Of a stretch of 64,000 nt of DNA, positions 43,754 through 52,171 are shown in pieces (within the stretch, counting starts at the first letter, position 1; each line of letters starts with the position of its first letter). The notes below the pieces were generated by a model. That model was not told where the DNA came from, did not search any database, and was given only the letters and a program-made list of their open reading frames with translations. The DNA is from a bacterium (lineage in GTDB: Bacteria > Elusimicrobiota > Elusimicrobia > UBA1565 > UBA9628), in contig JAJYOT010000001.1 in assembly GCA_021796015.1 (NCBI GenBank), forward strand, positions 42,184-106,183. The letters run 5' to 3'. A program made the translations under genes and the position numbers.

Positions 43754-45125
43754 TCACTCGCCTTTGAAACATCGAATAAGAATAAAATGCTCCCGCGACC
43801 AAAAGCCCCGGATAAATGGGGGCCAACCCCAAAGGCTGTTTAAAAAAAGTCCAAACCGACGCCACTCCGCTTCCGCCGAGCATGATTTTAACGGCGTCCT
43901 CCGCGCGGGGCTTTAAAGCCGGGAAATACCCCAAACACAGCGGAAACAAAAGGCCGGCAACCGCAATGGAACTGAGCGTATACCATATATCGACAACCGA
44001 CGGTAAAATGACCGCGACGACAGTCCCTAAAATCAGGCCGACGACCAGCCCGGATTGGACATGCCGTGTCTCAGAGAGGCCTGGAACCTTGAAAAATTTC
44101 CAGACGATGTCTTTTCCCAATGTCGAGGCAAACAAAAAAGCCAGCGAACTAAACGCCGCAAAGATAGCGCCCAACATCCCCACATAGAAAAATCCTTTCC
44201 AAAGTGGCGGAAGAATTTTCGCGGCTAATGCCGGATAAGACAAAACCGGGTCTTTCAAATTGGGCAAAACAGCCCTGGCATAGAGCCCGGCAACCGTCGT
44301 TATAAAATCAAACAAAATCCAAAATAAGACGCTGATCACGATTCCTTTTCTAGCCGTTTCCGGACTTTTGGCCGCCAAACATTTTTGATAAAACGTCGGT
44401 TCAACCAAGGTCCAGAGCCCTAAAAACCACCAAGACCCGATATAACCCAGGCTTTTTCCCCCACTCCACTCCAAATGCGCTGGCGGAAGATGTTCTTTAA
44501 GAAAAGAAAGCCCGCCCCAAGCATGATAAGCATAAAGAGGCAAAACGATAAGGCCGCTGTACATCAAGATAAAATGCAAGACATCCGCCCGCACGTCCGA
44601 GCGAAACCCTCCGACAAAAAGAAACGCGGTCGCGGAAGCCATCGCGATAAAAAAAGAAGCCCACAGGGAAATTTCGGCCAAGGATTTGACCAAGACCCAA
44701 ATCATAAGAATATAAGGAGCCGGGGAAACGAGCAAAAGTAAAAGAGCAGCCCCCACGCCGGCGGCCTTGGTTCCGTAGAATTTTTCCAAAAGCTCGGGCA
44801 AAGTCAAGGCGCCTGAACTCGCAATCTTAGGAGCGAGAAAATACGCGTAAACCAGGGCAAAAAAATAGTAGGGAAAGCCCAAAACCACCCAGTTCAAAAG
44901 GCCGTAACGGTAGGAGAACTCCCCCACGCCTAAAACTCCGCCGTACCAACTGGAGACCAAGGCCGCGACAAAAACGGGAAGGCTAAGTCCCCGGCCCGCC
45001 AATAAATAATCCGTCATCTCGGAATTGTTTTGGTTTTTCCGATAGGACCAAAAGCCTACCGCGAGGTTCGCCGCAAAGTAAACCACGATGACCGCATAAT
45101 CAACCAAACCAAGAGAAAATCGCAT
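43737..45125 (-). CDS. Sodium:solute symporter family transporter
   Basis: A 462-residue integral membrane protein with about 12-13 helices, starting LVDYAVIVVYFAANLAVGFWSYRK, then DYLLAGRGLSLPVFVAALVSSWYGG, the SSS family start region with its sodium-site helix. GLWTLVEPTFYQKCLAAKSPETARKG is another family hallmark. Its solute (sugar, amino acid, organic acid) cannot be read from sequence. It is divergent from greA with just 22 bases between start codons, which must hold both core promoters. Confidence 0.88.
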   Translation of the reverse strand: MRFSLGLVDYAVIVVYFAANLAVGFWSYRKNQNNSEMTDYLLAGRGLSLPVFVAALVSSWYGGVLGVGEFSYRYGLLNWVVLGFPYYFFALVYAYFLAPKIASSGALTLPELLEKFYGTKAAGVGAALLLLLVSPAPYILMIWVLVKSLAEISLWASFFIAMASATAFLFVGGFRSDVRADVLHFILMYSGLIVLPLYAYHAWGGLSFLKEHLPPAHLEWSGGKSLGYIGSWWFLGLWTLVEPTFYQKCLAAKSPETARKGIVISVLFWILFDFITTVAGLYARAVLPNLKDPVLSYPALAAKILPPLWKGFFYVGMLGAIFAAFSSLAFLFASTLGKDIVWKFFKVPGLSETRHVQSGLVVGLILGTVVAVILPSVVDIWYTLSSIAVAGLLFPLCLGYFPALKPRAEDAVKIMLGGSGVASVWTFFKQPLGLAPIYPGLLVAGAFYSYSMFQRRVIDSAR

Positions 45126-45135
45126 ACCGATTTCT

Positions 45136-45141
45136 TATAAT
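45136..45141 (+). promoter_or_regulatory. -10 element of greA
   Basis: TATAAT lies six bases before the greA ATG (45148), so transcription would start at the start codon. A good -35 is not seen. On the other strand TATTAT lies 11 bases before the symporter start. Confidence 0.45.
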
Positions 45142-45147
45142 ACTAAT

Positions 45148-45618
45148 ATGAAAGAAACATTCCTAACGCGAGCCGGCTATGAGAAACTCGTTGGCGAACT
45201 CGAGCCGCTCAAAAAAATGAAAAACCAGCTGTCTCAAGATATCGCCGAGGCCCGCGAAAAAGGGGATCTCAAGGAAAACGCGGAGTATCACAGCGCCAAG
45301 GAAAAACTGGGCGAAGTGATGGGCCGAATCGCGAAAATACAAGACAAGCTTGAAGGCGCGAAAATCATCGACGATTTGGAGGTTCCCAAGGACGTCGTTG
45401 CTATCGGGAGCCGCGTGACCATTCAAAACGAATCCGGAGACGAGTCCGTCTACACGCTCGTCGGAGAAGATGAATCCGATCCTTCCGAGGGAAAAATTTC
45501 CGTCTATGCGCCCATCGCGCAATGCCTTTTAGGCAAGAAAGTCGGAGAAACCGCCACCGTCACTCTTCCCGCGGGCCCCCGGCGCTTTAAAATCCTTAAA
45601 TCCGAGCCCGCCCTATAG
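45148..45618 (+). CDS. greA: Transcription elongation factor GreA
   Basis: A 156-residue factor that enters the RNA polymerase secondary channel and stimulates transcript cleavage, rescuing backtracked complexes. The N-terminal coiled coil carries the acidic tip DIAEAREKGDLKENAEYHSA. The C-terminal domain has VAIGSRVTI and the closing KKVGETATVTLPAGPRRFKIL. It starts at ATG 45148 directly after a TATAAT, and precedes queG by nine bases. Confidence 0.96.
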   Translation: MKETFLTRAGYEKLVGELEPLKKMKNQLSQDIAEAREKGDLKENAEYHSAKEKLGEVMGRIAKIQDKLEGAKIIDDLEVPKDVVAIGSRVTIQNESGDESVYTLVGEDESDPSEGKISVYAPIAQCLLGKKVGETATVTLPAGPRRFKILKSEPAL

Positions 45619-45627
45619 ACCAAGGCG

Positions 45628-46560
45628 TTGTCAAGAAATAATATCGCTCAAGCCTTAAAGGAACGCGCGCTTGAAATTGGAGCCGATCGTGTCGGAATTG
45701 CTCCCGTTGCGGCTTTTCCGGAGGCCAAATTTTACCCAGAATGGATCTCTAAATCTTACCATGGATCCATGGATTACATGGCGAAAAACCCGACAATCCG
45801 CTCAGATATCCGGTTTTGGTGGCCGGAGGCTCGCTCGGTTCTCATCTGCGCCTTTGACTATTCAGATAACAAAAAGACGCCTCTTCCACAAGGCCATGGC
45901 CGCGTCGCGCGCTATGTGGGAGAACGGGATTATCACCTCGTTTTAAGAGAAAAGATGGAAACCCTTTCCCTTCACCTCAAAACGCTGGAACCCGCCGCCG
46001 ATTCAAAGGTCTTTGTCGACACTAGCCCCATTCTCGAAAGGCTCTATGGGCGTTACGCCGGTCTTGGTTGGATCGGCAAGAATACGATGCTTTTGTCGAA
46101 AAAAGGCTCTTATTTTTTTCTGTCGGGAATGGCGATGAATCTCGAACTCGCTCCCGATGAGCCAGAAACCGATCATTGCGGCAGTTGCCGAAGGTGTTTA
46201 GACGCCTGCCCGACCGACGCTTTTCCCCAGGAACGAGTGCTCGACGCCCGAAAGTGCATTTCTTATTGGACCATCGAACACAAGGGAGAAATTCCCCAAG
46301 AAAAACATTCCGGAATAGGCGAATGGGTGTTTGGATGCGACATCTGCCAAGAAGTCTGTCCCTTTAACCGCTTTTCCTCTTTCGGGCGCACGTTCAACGC
46401 GCCGGGATATGGAAGTCTACCGCTTAAGGAAATCACTCAATGGACGGAAAGCGAATTTAAATCCCGTTTTTCAAAAGCAGCCTTATCGCGAACTAAGCGC
46501 TCCGGACTTGCCAGAAATGCCCACATCGTCTTGAAAAACGTCGAGAAGCGCTCGCCATGA
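45628..46560 (+). CDS. queG: Epoxyqueuosine reductase
   Basis: A 310-residue cobalamin-dependent iron-sulfur enzyme that makes the last step of the tRNA base queuosine. It has GLGWIGKNTMLLSKKGSYFF, the two ferredoxin-like cluster motifs CGSCRRCLDACPTDAF and CDICQEVCPFNR and the catalytic-region VDTSPILERLYG. The length is slightly short, without C-terminal HEAT repeats seen in some QueG proteins. Start is TTG 45628. The stop overlaps the next gene (ATGA). Confidence 0.94.
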   Translation: MSRNNIAQALKERALEIGADRVGIAPVAAFPEAKFYPEWISKSYHGSMDYMAKNPTIRSDIRFWWPEARSVLICAFDYSDNKKTPLPQGHGRVARYVGERDYHLVLREKMETLSLHLKTLEPAADSKVFVDTSPILERLYGRYAGLGWIGKNTMLLSKKGSYFFLSGMAMNLELAPDEPETDHCGSCRRCLDACPTDAFPQERVLDARKCISYWTIEHKGEIPQEKHSGIGEWVFGCDICQEVCPFNRFSSFGRTFNAPGYGSLPLKEITQWTESEFKSRFSKAALSRTKRSGLARNAHIVLKNVEKRSP

Positions 46561-47858
46561 GATTAAGACTGCTATTTTTTTCTTTTCTTCTCATCATGAG
46601 CGGCATTCTGCGCGTCCAGGCGCAAGAGCAAAGCCAGGATCAAATTATCGTCAAGAATTTAAAGCCGCCTACGACCTCTCAAACCGACGTGGACAAAACC
46701 CCCGCCTTGGTGCGGTGGATGTTCTACAAACAAAATCGGAACATCCAAGTTATCGTTCCTATTCTCGCCACCGACCCCAATAGCGGAACATCAGTTGGAA
46801 TCATGCCCATCTGGGTCAAGCAGAAAAAAAATTCAGATGAAATTCAAAGCATCACGGCACCTTCCATCACCGAGAATCAATACTTCGGCCCCGAAGGAAC
46901 CTATCGCTATTATTATTTCCCGAATCAATACAAAAGTTTCACCGCCATAGGGACTATTGGAAAATATGAAAATGAAGCCCTCATCGAATACAAAAATCTG
47001 CGCGTTGAAGACACCGACACCGACTTCGATTTGCGCCTGCATAAAAACACAAACGCCGGCGGGCTTTTTTACGGAATTGGACAAAACTCCGCTTATGGAA
47101 ACCAGTCCAGCTACATTTCCCACGCCTGGAGTTACAGCGTCACCGCCGGTCATTCCATCTTGCCTGGATCTAACTGGCGAATAGAAGCCAACAGCCACCT
47201 TTTATCCGAAAAAGTCACCAACGGCGTCATTCCCGGGATGCCGGGAATCAAAACCCAATTTAACGGCATTGTTCCACAAGATTTTCAACAGGTCCAGGAA
47301 GGAAGGCTGAGTTTTGAATACGACTCCAGAGACAGCGCGGTGACAACCACTAAGGGCGCTTTTCTTCAGGCTTACTCCGGTTATTCCGTGCGCGGAATCG
47401 CCAGCAGTTATAACTATAATCGTTATGGAATCGACGGGCGTTATTTTTATCCGTGGCCTAATCATCCGGACAATGTCTTGGCTTTTCAACTCCAAGGCCA
47501 ACAACTTTACGGAAGCGCGCCTTTTTGGCTGATGCCGGAACTGGGCGGGAAATACAGTCTCCGGGCTTACGCCTACGGCCGGTATATTGATAACGGAATG
47601 TATGCCGCCAACATCGAGCAAAGGTTTAAAGTTTACGAGGCCAAAATGGCGGGAGTGGCCACAGAAATCGAAGTCGCTCCTTTTGCCGGAATCGGGAGCG
47701 TTTTTGCCGATCCCACCGATGCCACCGCCCGTTATTCCCGCCCGGTATTCGGAACCGCCATCCGCGCGGTCGCAAGGCCGCAAGTGGTAGGTTCCCTTGA
47801 CTTTGGAGTCGGCCAGGAGGGCCTCGCCGCCTTCATGGACATCAACTACGCGTTTTAA
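46557..47858 (+). CDS. BamA/TamA-family outer membrane protein without POTRA domains
   Basis: A 433-residue exported protein (signal LLFFSFLLIMSGILRVQA). From about residue 60 it forms an Omp85-type barrel: VIVPILATDPNSGTSVGIMP, then FEYDSRDSAVTTTKGAF, the SLRAYAYGRYID segment that resembles the L6 (V/I)RG(F/Y) region, and a terminal MDINYAF. No POTRA repeats are present between signal peptide and barrel, so it is more like patatin-type or short surface antigens than BamA itself. It overlaps queG by four bases. Confidence 0.8.
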   Translation: MRLRLLFFSFLLIMSGILRVQAQEQSQDQIIVKNLKPPTTSQTDVDKTPALVRWMFYKQNRNIQVIVPILATDPNSGTSVGIMPIWVKQKKNSDEIQSITAPSITENQYFGPEGTYRYYYFPNQYKSFTAIGTIGKYENEALIEYKNLRVEDTDTDFDLRLHKNTNAGGLFYGIGQNSAYGNQSSYISHAWSYSVTAGHSILPGSNWRIEANSHLLSEKVTNGVIPGMPGIKTQFNGIVPQDFQQVQEGRLSFEYDSRDSAVTTTKGAFLQAYSGYSVRGIASSYNYNRYGIDGRYFYPWPNHPDNVLAFQLQGQQLYGSAPFWLMPELGGKYSLRAYAYGRYIDNGMYAANIEQRFKVYEAKMAGVATEIEVAPFAGIGSVFADPTDATARYSRPVFGTAIRAVARPQVVGSLDFGVGQEGLAAFMDINYAF

Positions 47859-47876
47859 AAGCGGCTAAGACTTGAC

Positions 47877-48200
47877 TCAGTTCTCTTCCCAATTTTCCTC
47901 GTAGGAATCCTCGGAGAGAAAAGAGCGGCACCAGGGGCATCTTCTCACGGGCCCGTAGGTGCGATGGCAATCATTTTCAGAAGACCACCATTCTTCAAAG
48001 AACATCGGGACAGTCTTCCGGCATTTGATGCAAAAGCGGATCAAGGTCGCCCCGCAGGACCAGCAAAACTTGGGAAACTCTTCCCCTTCCGGGTGATGCA
48101 TCAAGGAACGACACACCCCGCATTGGATATCGGTATGAACGTGGAACTTTGGCTTCAAGACCTCTTTCTTGTCTTTCCGCTCTTTTTTACTTTTAGCCAT
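47877..48200 (-). CDS. Small zinc-ribbon protein
   Basis: A 107-residue protein with four CxxC pairs: CGVC, CWSC, CIKC and CPWC, plus one extra Cys. These can form two zinc ribbons. The N-terminal 15 residues are very basic (AKSKKERKDKKE) and the C-terminus very acidic (SEDSYEENWEEN). It may bind nucleic acid or a protein partner; the role is unknown. A strong GAGGAG lies before ATG 48200. Confidence 0.75.
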   Translation of the reverse strand: MAKSKKERKDKKEVLKPKFHVHTDIQCGVCRSLMHHPEGEEFPKFCWSCGATLIRFCIKCRKTVPMFFEEWWSSENDCHRTYGPVRRCPWCRSFLSEDSYEENWEEN

Positions 48201-48237
48201 AAACTTCTCCTCAACAATATATAATCGATTTCGGGGA

Positions 48238-50622
48238 TTAAGACAAGGCCGTCATCCAAACGGTTTTAAATTCCAGATATCTCCGCATCCAGGAACGCCC
48301 TTGGGCTTGAGAACTGGTCCAATCCGCAGGGTCATGAACCCAGGTCCGTTTCATGTTGCTAATCGACAGCTCCTCGATTTTTTTAGCCAACTCTTGAGGG
48401 CCCGAAAAATCAAGTCCCGCAACAGCGCGGTGCTCCGCCAAAATGGGAGAGAGCTCTTCCGATTTTCCAGTAACGAGATTGACCACTCCGGCCGGCATAT
48501 CGGAAGCGTCCAAGACTTCAATTAAAATTGCCGCCGCCAAGGGATGTTTTTCCGAAGGAACGGCAATGACTGCATTTCCCGAGGCAATAGCCGGAAAAAT
48601 CTTAGAAACCAGGGCTAGAAGAGAAGGTAATTCTGGAGAGACAAGGCCGAGAACGCCCATCGGCTCGGGATAAGTGATATTGAAATCGGTCTGGGTGACC
48701 GGATTGACGTTTCCCGTATATTTATCGGTCCAACCGGCATAGTAGAGAATGCGGTTAAGGCTGAGAGAGACCTCTTTTTGAGCCGAAGCCCCATCGCACC
48801 CAGTTTGCTCCCTCAGAACTTGAACCAATTCCGAAGACCGACTTTGAAGAATCTCGGCGGTGCGGTAGAGAATTTGCCCACGCAAATAGGCTGTCGATTT
48901 TGCCCAAGAAACTTGAGCCTTTAAAGCCGCTTCGACCGCATCACGAATATCTTTTCTCGATCCGAGAGGAACATCCGCCAGAAATTTTCCGTCAGGAGAA
49001 AGAACCTTATAATAGCGGCCGGATTCCGAGCGAACTTGTTTTCCTCCAATGAGCATTTTCGGGGTTTTCCAAATACGAGAGTTAGGGACAGTCCCTAACT
49101 CTATTTCAGTCGAAGAAGAATTAGGGACTGTCCCTAACTCCTCAAAATGGACGTATTCCCACAACCCTTGAGGCCCGCCTTCCCGGCCAAAACCGCTTTC
49201 CTTAAATCCGCCGAACTCCGCCGCCGCGTCGAATTTATTGGCGCCGTTTCCCCACACCGTCCCGGCTTTAATGGCGCGAGCCACTTCAATCATTTTGGCG
49301 ACGTCTTTTGTCCACACGCTCGCGGCAAGCCCGTAAAAAGTGTTGTTGGCCAAATCAATCGCCTCTTCTTTCGTTCGGAAAGTCATCGCGGCCAAGACCG
49401 GGCCGAAAATCTCTTCCCGCGCGATGGTCTGAGAGGTCTCGACCTCGGTAAACAAGGTCGGCGGAAAAAAGAACCCGTCTTTCGGGCAAACAAAAGGCGT
49501 CTGATACTTCAGCGCGCCTTCTTTTTCGCCGATTTGAACGTAGCGTTCGATCATCTCAAGCTGCCTTTTGGAATTGATCGCGCCCATGTCGACGTTTTTA
49601 TCCAAGGGATCGCCGATGCGAATCTTTCGCATTCGATCCTTAAGAAGGCGAATAAATTTGGGAGCGATGTTTTCCTGAAGCAGCAAACGGGAACCCGCGC
49701 AGCAGACCTGCCCCTGGTTAAAGAAGATGCCGTCGATAATGCCCTCGACCGCCTCGTAAAGAGGCGCGTCCTCGAAAACAATCGTCGGGGATTTCCCGCC
49801 GAGCTCCAAGGAAAGTTTCTTGCCGCTTCCCGCCGTCATTTTGCGGATGAGTTTGCCCACTTCGGTCGAACCCGTAAAAGCGATTTTACTCACCCCCGGA
49901 TGCTCGACGATCATCTTTCCCGTTTCTCCGAAACCCGTCACGATATTGACGACGCCTTTGGGAACGCCCACTTCTTGGATAATCTCGGCCAAATGAAGAA
50001 CCGAAAGAGACGTCGTCTCGGCCGGTTTTAAGACGACCGTATTTCCTGCGGCCAAGGCGGGGGCGATTTTCCACGCCGCCATCAAAAGCGGAAAGTTCCA
50101 AGGGATGATTTGCCCGACGACTCCCAGCGGAGAAACCTTCATCCCTGGAAAAGCCTCGTCCAATTTATCGGCCCAGCCGGCATAGTAGAAAAAATGCCGG
50201 GCGGCCAAGGGAATGTCGATGTCGCGGGTTTCCCGAATCGGTTTTCCGTTGTCCAAGGTCTCGATGACGGCGAGTTCCCTTGCGCGCTCCAAAATCACGC
50301 GCGCAATCGCGTAGACTAGACGCGCGCGTTCTTCCCCGGAAGTTTGAGACCAAGTCTTAAACGCTTCTTTCGCCGACGCAACCGCAAGATCCACGTCCTT
50401 TGGGCCGGCCTCGGCCACCTTCGCTAAAACCCGGCCGTTGGCGGGATTAATGGAATCAAAATATTTTCCGGAAGCCGGAGAGACCCATTCCCCCCCGATA
50501 AAAAGTTCGTAGCGGGGCTTGATTTTGACGTGGGAAATCGATTCCGGAGCCGGGCCGTAATCGGCCCAAGCGGCGTGACCCTGTTTTTTCCGCGCGGACG
50601 GCGCTTTCATTTGTTTAATCAT
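48238..50622 (-). CDS. Double-domain aldehyde dehydrogenase (ALDH16-like)
   Basis: A 794-residue protein of two ALDH modules. The first (about 38-490) is complete: PWNFPLLMAAWKIAPALAAGN, FTGSTEVGKLI, the general base Glu in LELGGKSP and the catalytic Cys in FFNQGQVCCAGSR near residue 308. The second (about 515-780) keeps the NAD-fold half but has no GQxC cysteine and no LELGGK glutamate, so it is a pseudo-domain, as in ALDH16 proteins. The linker (about 494-515) is built of two REP-like palindromes. An N-terminal extension of about 38 residues precedes the first domain. It closes the tpiA-pduL-deoC operon and probably oxidises acetaldehyde made by DeoC. Confidence 0.85.
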   Translation of the reverse strand: MIKQMKAPSARKKQGHAAWADYGPAPESISHVKIKPRYELFIGGEWVSPASGKYFDSINPANGRVLAKVAEAGPKDVDLAVASAKEAFKTWSQTSGEERARLVYAIARVILERARELAVIETLDNGKPIRETRDIDIPLAARHFFYYAGWADKLDEAFPGMKVSPLGVVGQIIPWNFPLLMAAWKIAPALAAGNTVVLKPAETTSLSVLHLAEIIQEVGVPKGVVNIVTGFGETGKMIVEHPGVSKIAFTGSTEVGKLIRKMTAGSGKKLSLELGGKSPTIVFEDAPLYEAVEGIIDGIFFNQGQVCCAGSRLLLQENIAPKFIRLLKDRMRKIRIGDPLDKNVDMGAINSKRQLEMIERYVQIGEKEGALKYQTPFVCPKDGFFFPPTLFTEVETSQTIAREEIFGPVLAAMTFRTKEEAIDLANNTFYGLAASVWTKDVAKMIEVARAIKAGTVWGNGANKFDAAAEFGGFKESGFGREGGPQGLWEYVHFEELGTVPNSSSTEIELGTVPNSRIWKTPKMLIGGKQVRSESGRYYKVLSPDGKFLADVPLGSRKDIRDAVEAALKAQVSWAKSTAYLRGQILYRTAEILQSRSSELVQVLREQTGCDGASAQKEVSLSLNRILYYAGWTDKYTGNVNPVTQTDFNITYPEPMGVLGLVSPELPSLLALVSKIFPAIASGNAVIAVPSEKHPLAAAILIEVLDASDMPAGVVNLVTGKSEELSPILAEHRAVAGLDFSGPQELAKKIEELSISNMKRTWVHDPADWTSSQAQGRSWMRRYLEFKTVWMTALS
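49078..49102. repeat. REP-like palindrome, copy 2 (perfect)
   Basis: AGAGTTAGGGAC-A-GTCCCTAACTCT is a perfect 25-base palindrome with one central base. It lies in the linker codons of the double aldehyde dehydrogenase and is read as LGTVPNS on the minus strand. Confidence 0.92.
49118..49140. repeat. REP-like palindrome, copy 3
   Basis: GAATTAGGGAC-T-GTCCCTAACTC is a 23-base palindrome with one mismatch pair, 15 bases from copy 2. It is also read as LGTVPNS in the aldehyde dehydrogenase linker. Confidence 0.9.
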
Positions 50623-50625
50623 GTT

Positions 50626-51567
50626 TCACCCTTTCGGAATATAGTCGTAAGATTCGTATTGGCCGGTCTTAAGATGATGAAGCTGGCGCGCGATATCATC
50701 AAGTAAAGAACTCGCGCCAAAGCGGAACAAATCCGGCGTCAGCCAATCGTCTCCCACGGTTTCCTTGACCAAGGCCAACCAGTGAAGGGCTTCTTTGGCC
50801 TGACGAATTCCGCCGGCGGGTTTGTGTCCGATGCGGCATCCGGTCCGAAGATAAAAGTCTTCGATAGCGTTGAGCATCACCAGACTCACCGGCAAGGTGG
50901 CGGAAACCCCGATTTTCCCGGTCGAGGTCTTAATAAAATCCGCTCCCGCCTGCATCGCGATTTCGCTCGCCGTCCAGACATTTTGAAGCTCACCCAGTTC
51001 CCCGGTCTCTAAAATCACCTTTAAATGAGCTTCTCCGCAGGCCTCCCGAATCAGCGCGATTTCGTCATAGACCCGGGAATAATCGCCCCTCAAAAACGCC
51101 CCGCGATTGATCACCATGTCGATCTCATCGGCGCCGGATGAGACCAAGGCTTTGGTTTCTTGAATCTTAAGAGGAAGCGGTATCTGTCCATGCGGAAAAG
51201 CGGTTGAGACCGCGGCAACCTTAACCGCGCTTCCTTCCAAGGCCCTTTTCGCTTCGCTCACAAAATTTCCGTAAACGCAAACGGCCGCGACTTGGATTTC
51301 CGGTTCATCAATCAAAGGTCTTAAGGCTTTCTGGCAAAGACGTCTGACGCGATGAGGCGTGTCAATCCCTTCCAAGGTCGTCAAATCAATCATGGACGCC
51401 GCATGAAGAAGCCAGTTTCTTTGATTCTCTTTTTTTGGGTTTCTAGTTTTCGTGATTTTGGACACGCGATCATAAACGCCGGTCGCGTCCATTTGCAAGC
51501 GACGCAAAACATCTAAGTCCAGGCGATGAATAGGGTTGCGACGAGTTTTAGCGATGGTTTCGGGCAT
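50626..51567 (-). CDS. deoC: Deoxyribose-phosphate aldolase
   Basis: A 313-residue class I aldolase that splits 2-deoxyribose 5-phosphate into acetaldehyde and glyceraldehyde 3-phosphate. Conserved parts: LTTLEGIDTPHRV, SSGADEIDMVINRGA, the Schiff-base Lys in ADFIKTSTGKIG (near residue 213) and KPAGGIRQAKEAL. The N-terminal extension of about 65 residues before the barrel is longer than in E. coli DeoC. ATG 51567 follows the pduL stop by one base; much longer in-frame versions overlap pduL and are not credible. The stop lies three bases before the aldehyde dehydrogenase ATG. Confidence 0.94.
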   Translation of the reverse strand: MPETIAKTRRNPIHRLDLDVLRRLQMDATGVYDRVSKITKTRNPKKENQRNWLLHAASMIDLTTLEGIDTPHRVRRLCQKALRPLIDEPEIQVAAVCVYGNFVSEAKRALEGSAVKVAAVSTAFPHGQIPLPLKIQETKALVSSGADEIDMVINRGAFLRGDYSRVYDEIALIREACGEAHLKVILETGELGELQNVWTASEIAMQAGADFIKTSTGKIGVSATLPVSLVMLNAIEDFYLRTGCRIGHKPAGGIRQAKEALHWLALVKETVGDDWLTPDLFRFGASSLLDDIARQLHHLKTGQYESYDYIPKG

Positions 51568-51568
51568 A

Positions 51569-52171
51569 TTATTTCTCGATGTAAACGTTGTCTCCGGTTT
51601 TGACCCAAGCGGCATTGGCCTCATCAGTGTCAATATGAAATTCCAGGCTATAGTCGGTTGAAATCCGGCATAAAACATTGGTGAAAAGAAGTTCCCTGGG
51701 CCCGCCGATTCCCGCGCGCACACAAACAATCTCCCCTTCTTTAATTCCCATCGCTTCCGCTTCCGGTGGGCTAAAATGAATATGGCGACTAGCAATAACC
51801 AAGCCTTCCTTGACCTCCAAACTTCCCTTGGGCCCGATGATTTTAATCGGGCTTGATCCTCCCAAATCGCCGGAGCCGCGAACCGGCGGACGAAGCCCCA
51901 GTTGGCTGGCATCGGTCTTGGCGATTTCAACCTGGGTTTTTTTCCGATGAGGCGCGATTAAACGCACGTTTTCGATTTTTCCCTTGGGGCCTTCCAAGGT
52001 CACCGTCTCATAGCAAGCCCAAAAACCCGGTTGTTTGACCGAACGAAATTTTCGGGGCTCAGTCCCAGACCCGAATAAAAAATCCCAATCGGCCTGACAC
52101 AAATGAACATGGCGGTTGGAAACGCCTACTGGAATCGAGGTTTCAAAACGCGACTTTAAAGAATCAGACAT
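51569..52171 (-). CDS. pduL: PduL-type phosphate acyltransferase
   Basis: A 200-residue phosphotransacylase that interconverts acyl-CoA and acyl phosphate. The zinc-binding histidine motifs VSNRHVHL and ASRHIHFSPPEAEAMGI and the C-terminal HIDTDEANAA are clear. PduL proteins often sit in bacterial microcompartments, where a short N-terminal helix targets them. Here only about 13 residues precede the core and no shell genes are present, so a soluble Pta-like role is more likely. It overlaps tpiA by eight bases and precedes deoC by one. Confidence 0.93.
   Translation of the reverse strand: MSDSLKSRFETSIPVGVSNRHVHLCQADWDFLFGSGTEPRKFRSVKQPGFWACYETVTLEGPKGKIENVRLIAPHRKKTQVEIAKTDASQLGLRPPVRGSGDLGGSSPIKIIGPKGSLEVKEGLVIASRHIHFSPPEAEAMGIKEGEIVCVRAGIGGPRELLFTNVLCRISTDYSLEFHIDTDEANAAWVKTGDNVYIEK

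Noticed and set aside
49147..50031. 294-codon open frame on the plus strand
   Set aside because: It lies opposite the catalytic ALDH domain, whose motifs are intact; it is a shadow of third-position GC bias.
50626..51930. DeoC with a 120-residue longer N-terminus
   Set aside because: The extension would overlap almost all of pduL in another frame, has odd composition, and the family begins near ATG 51567.
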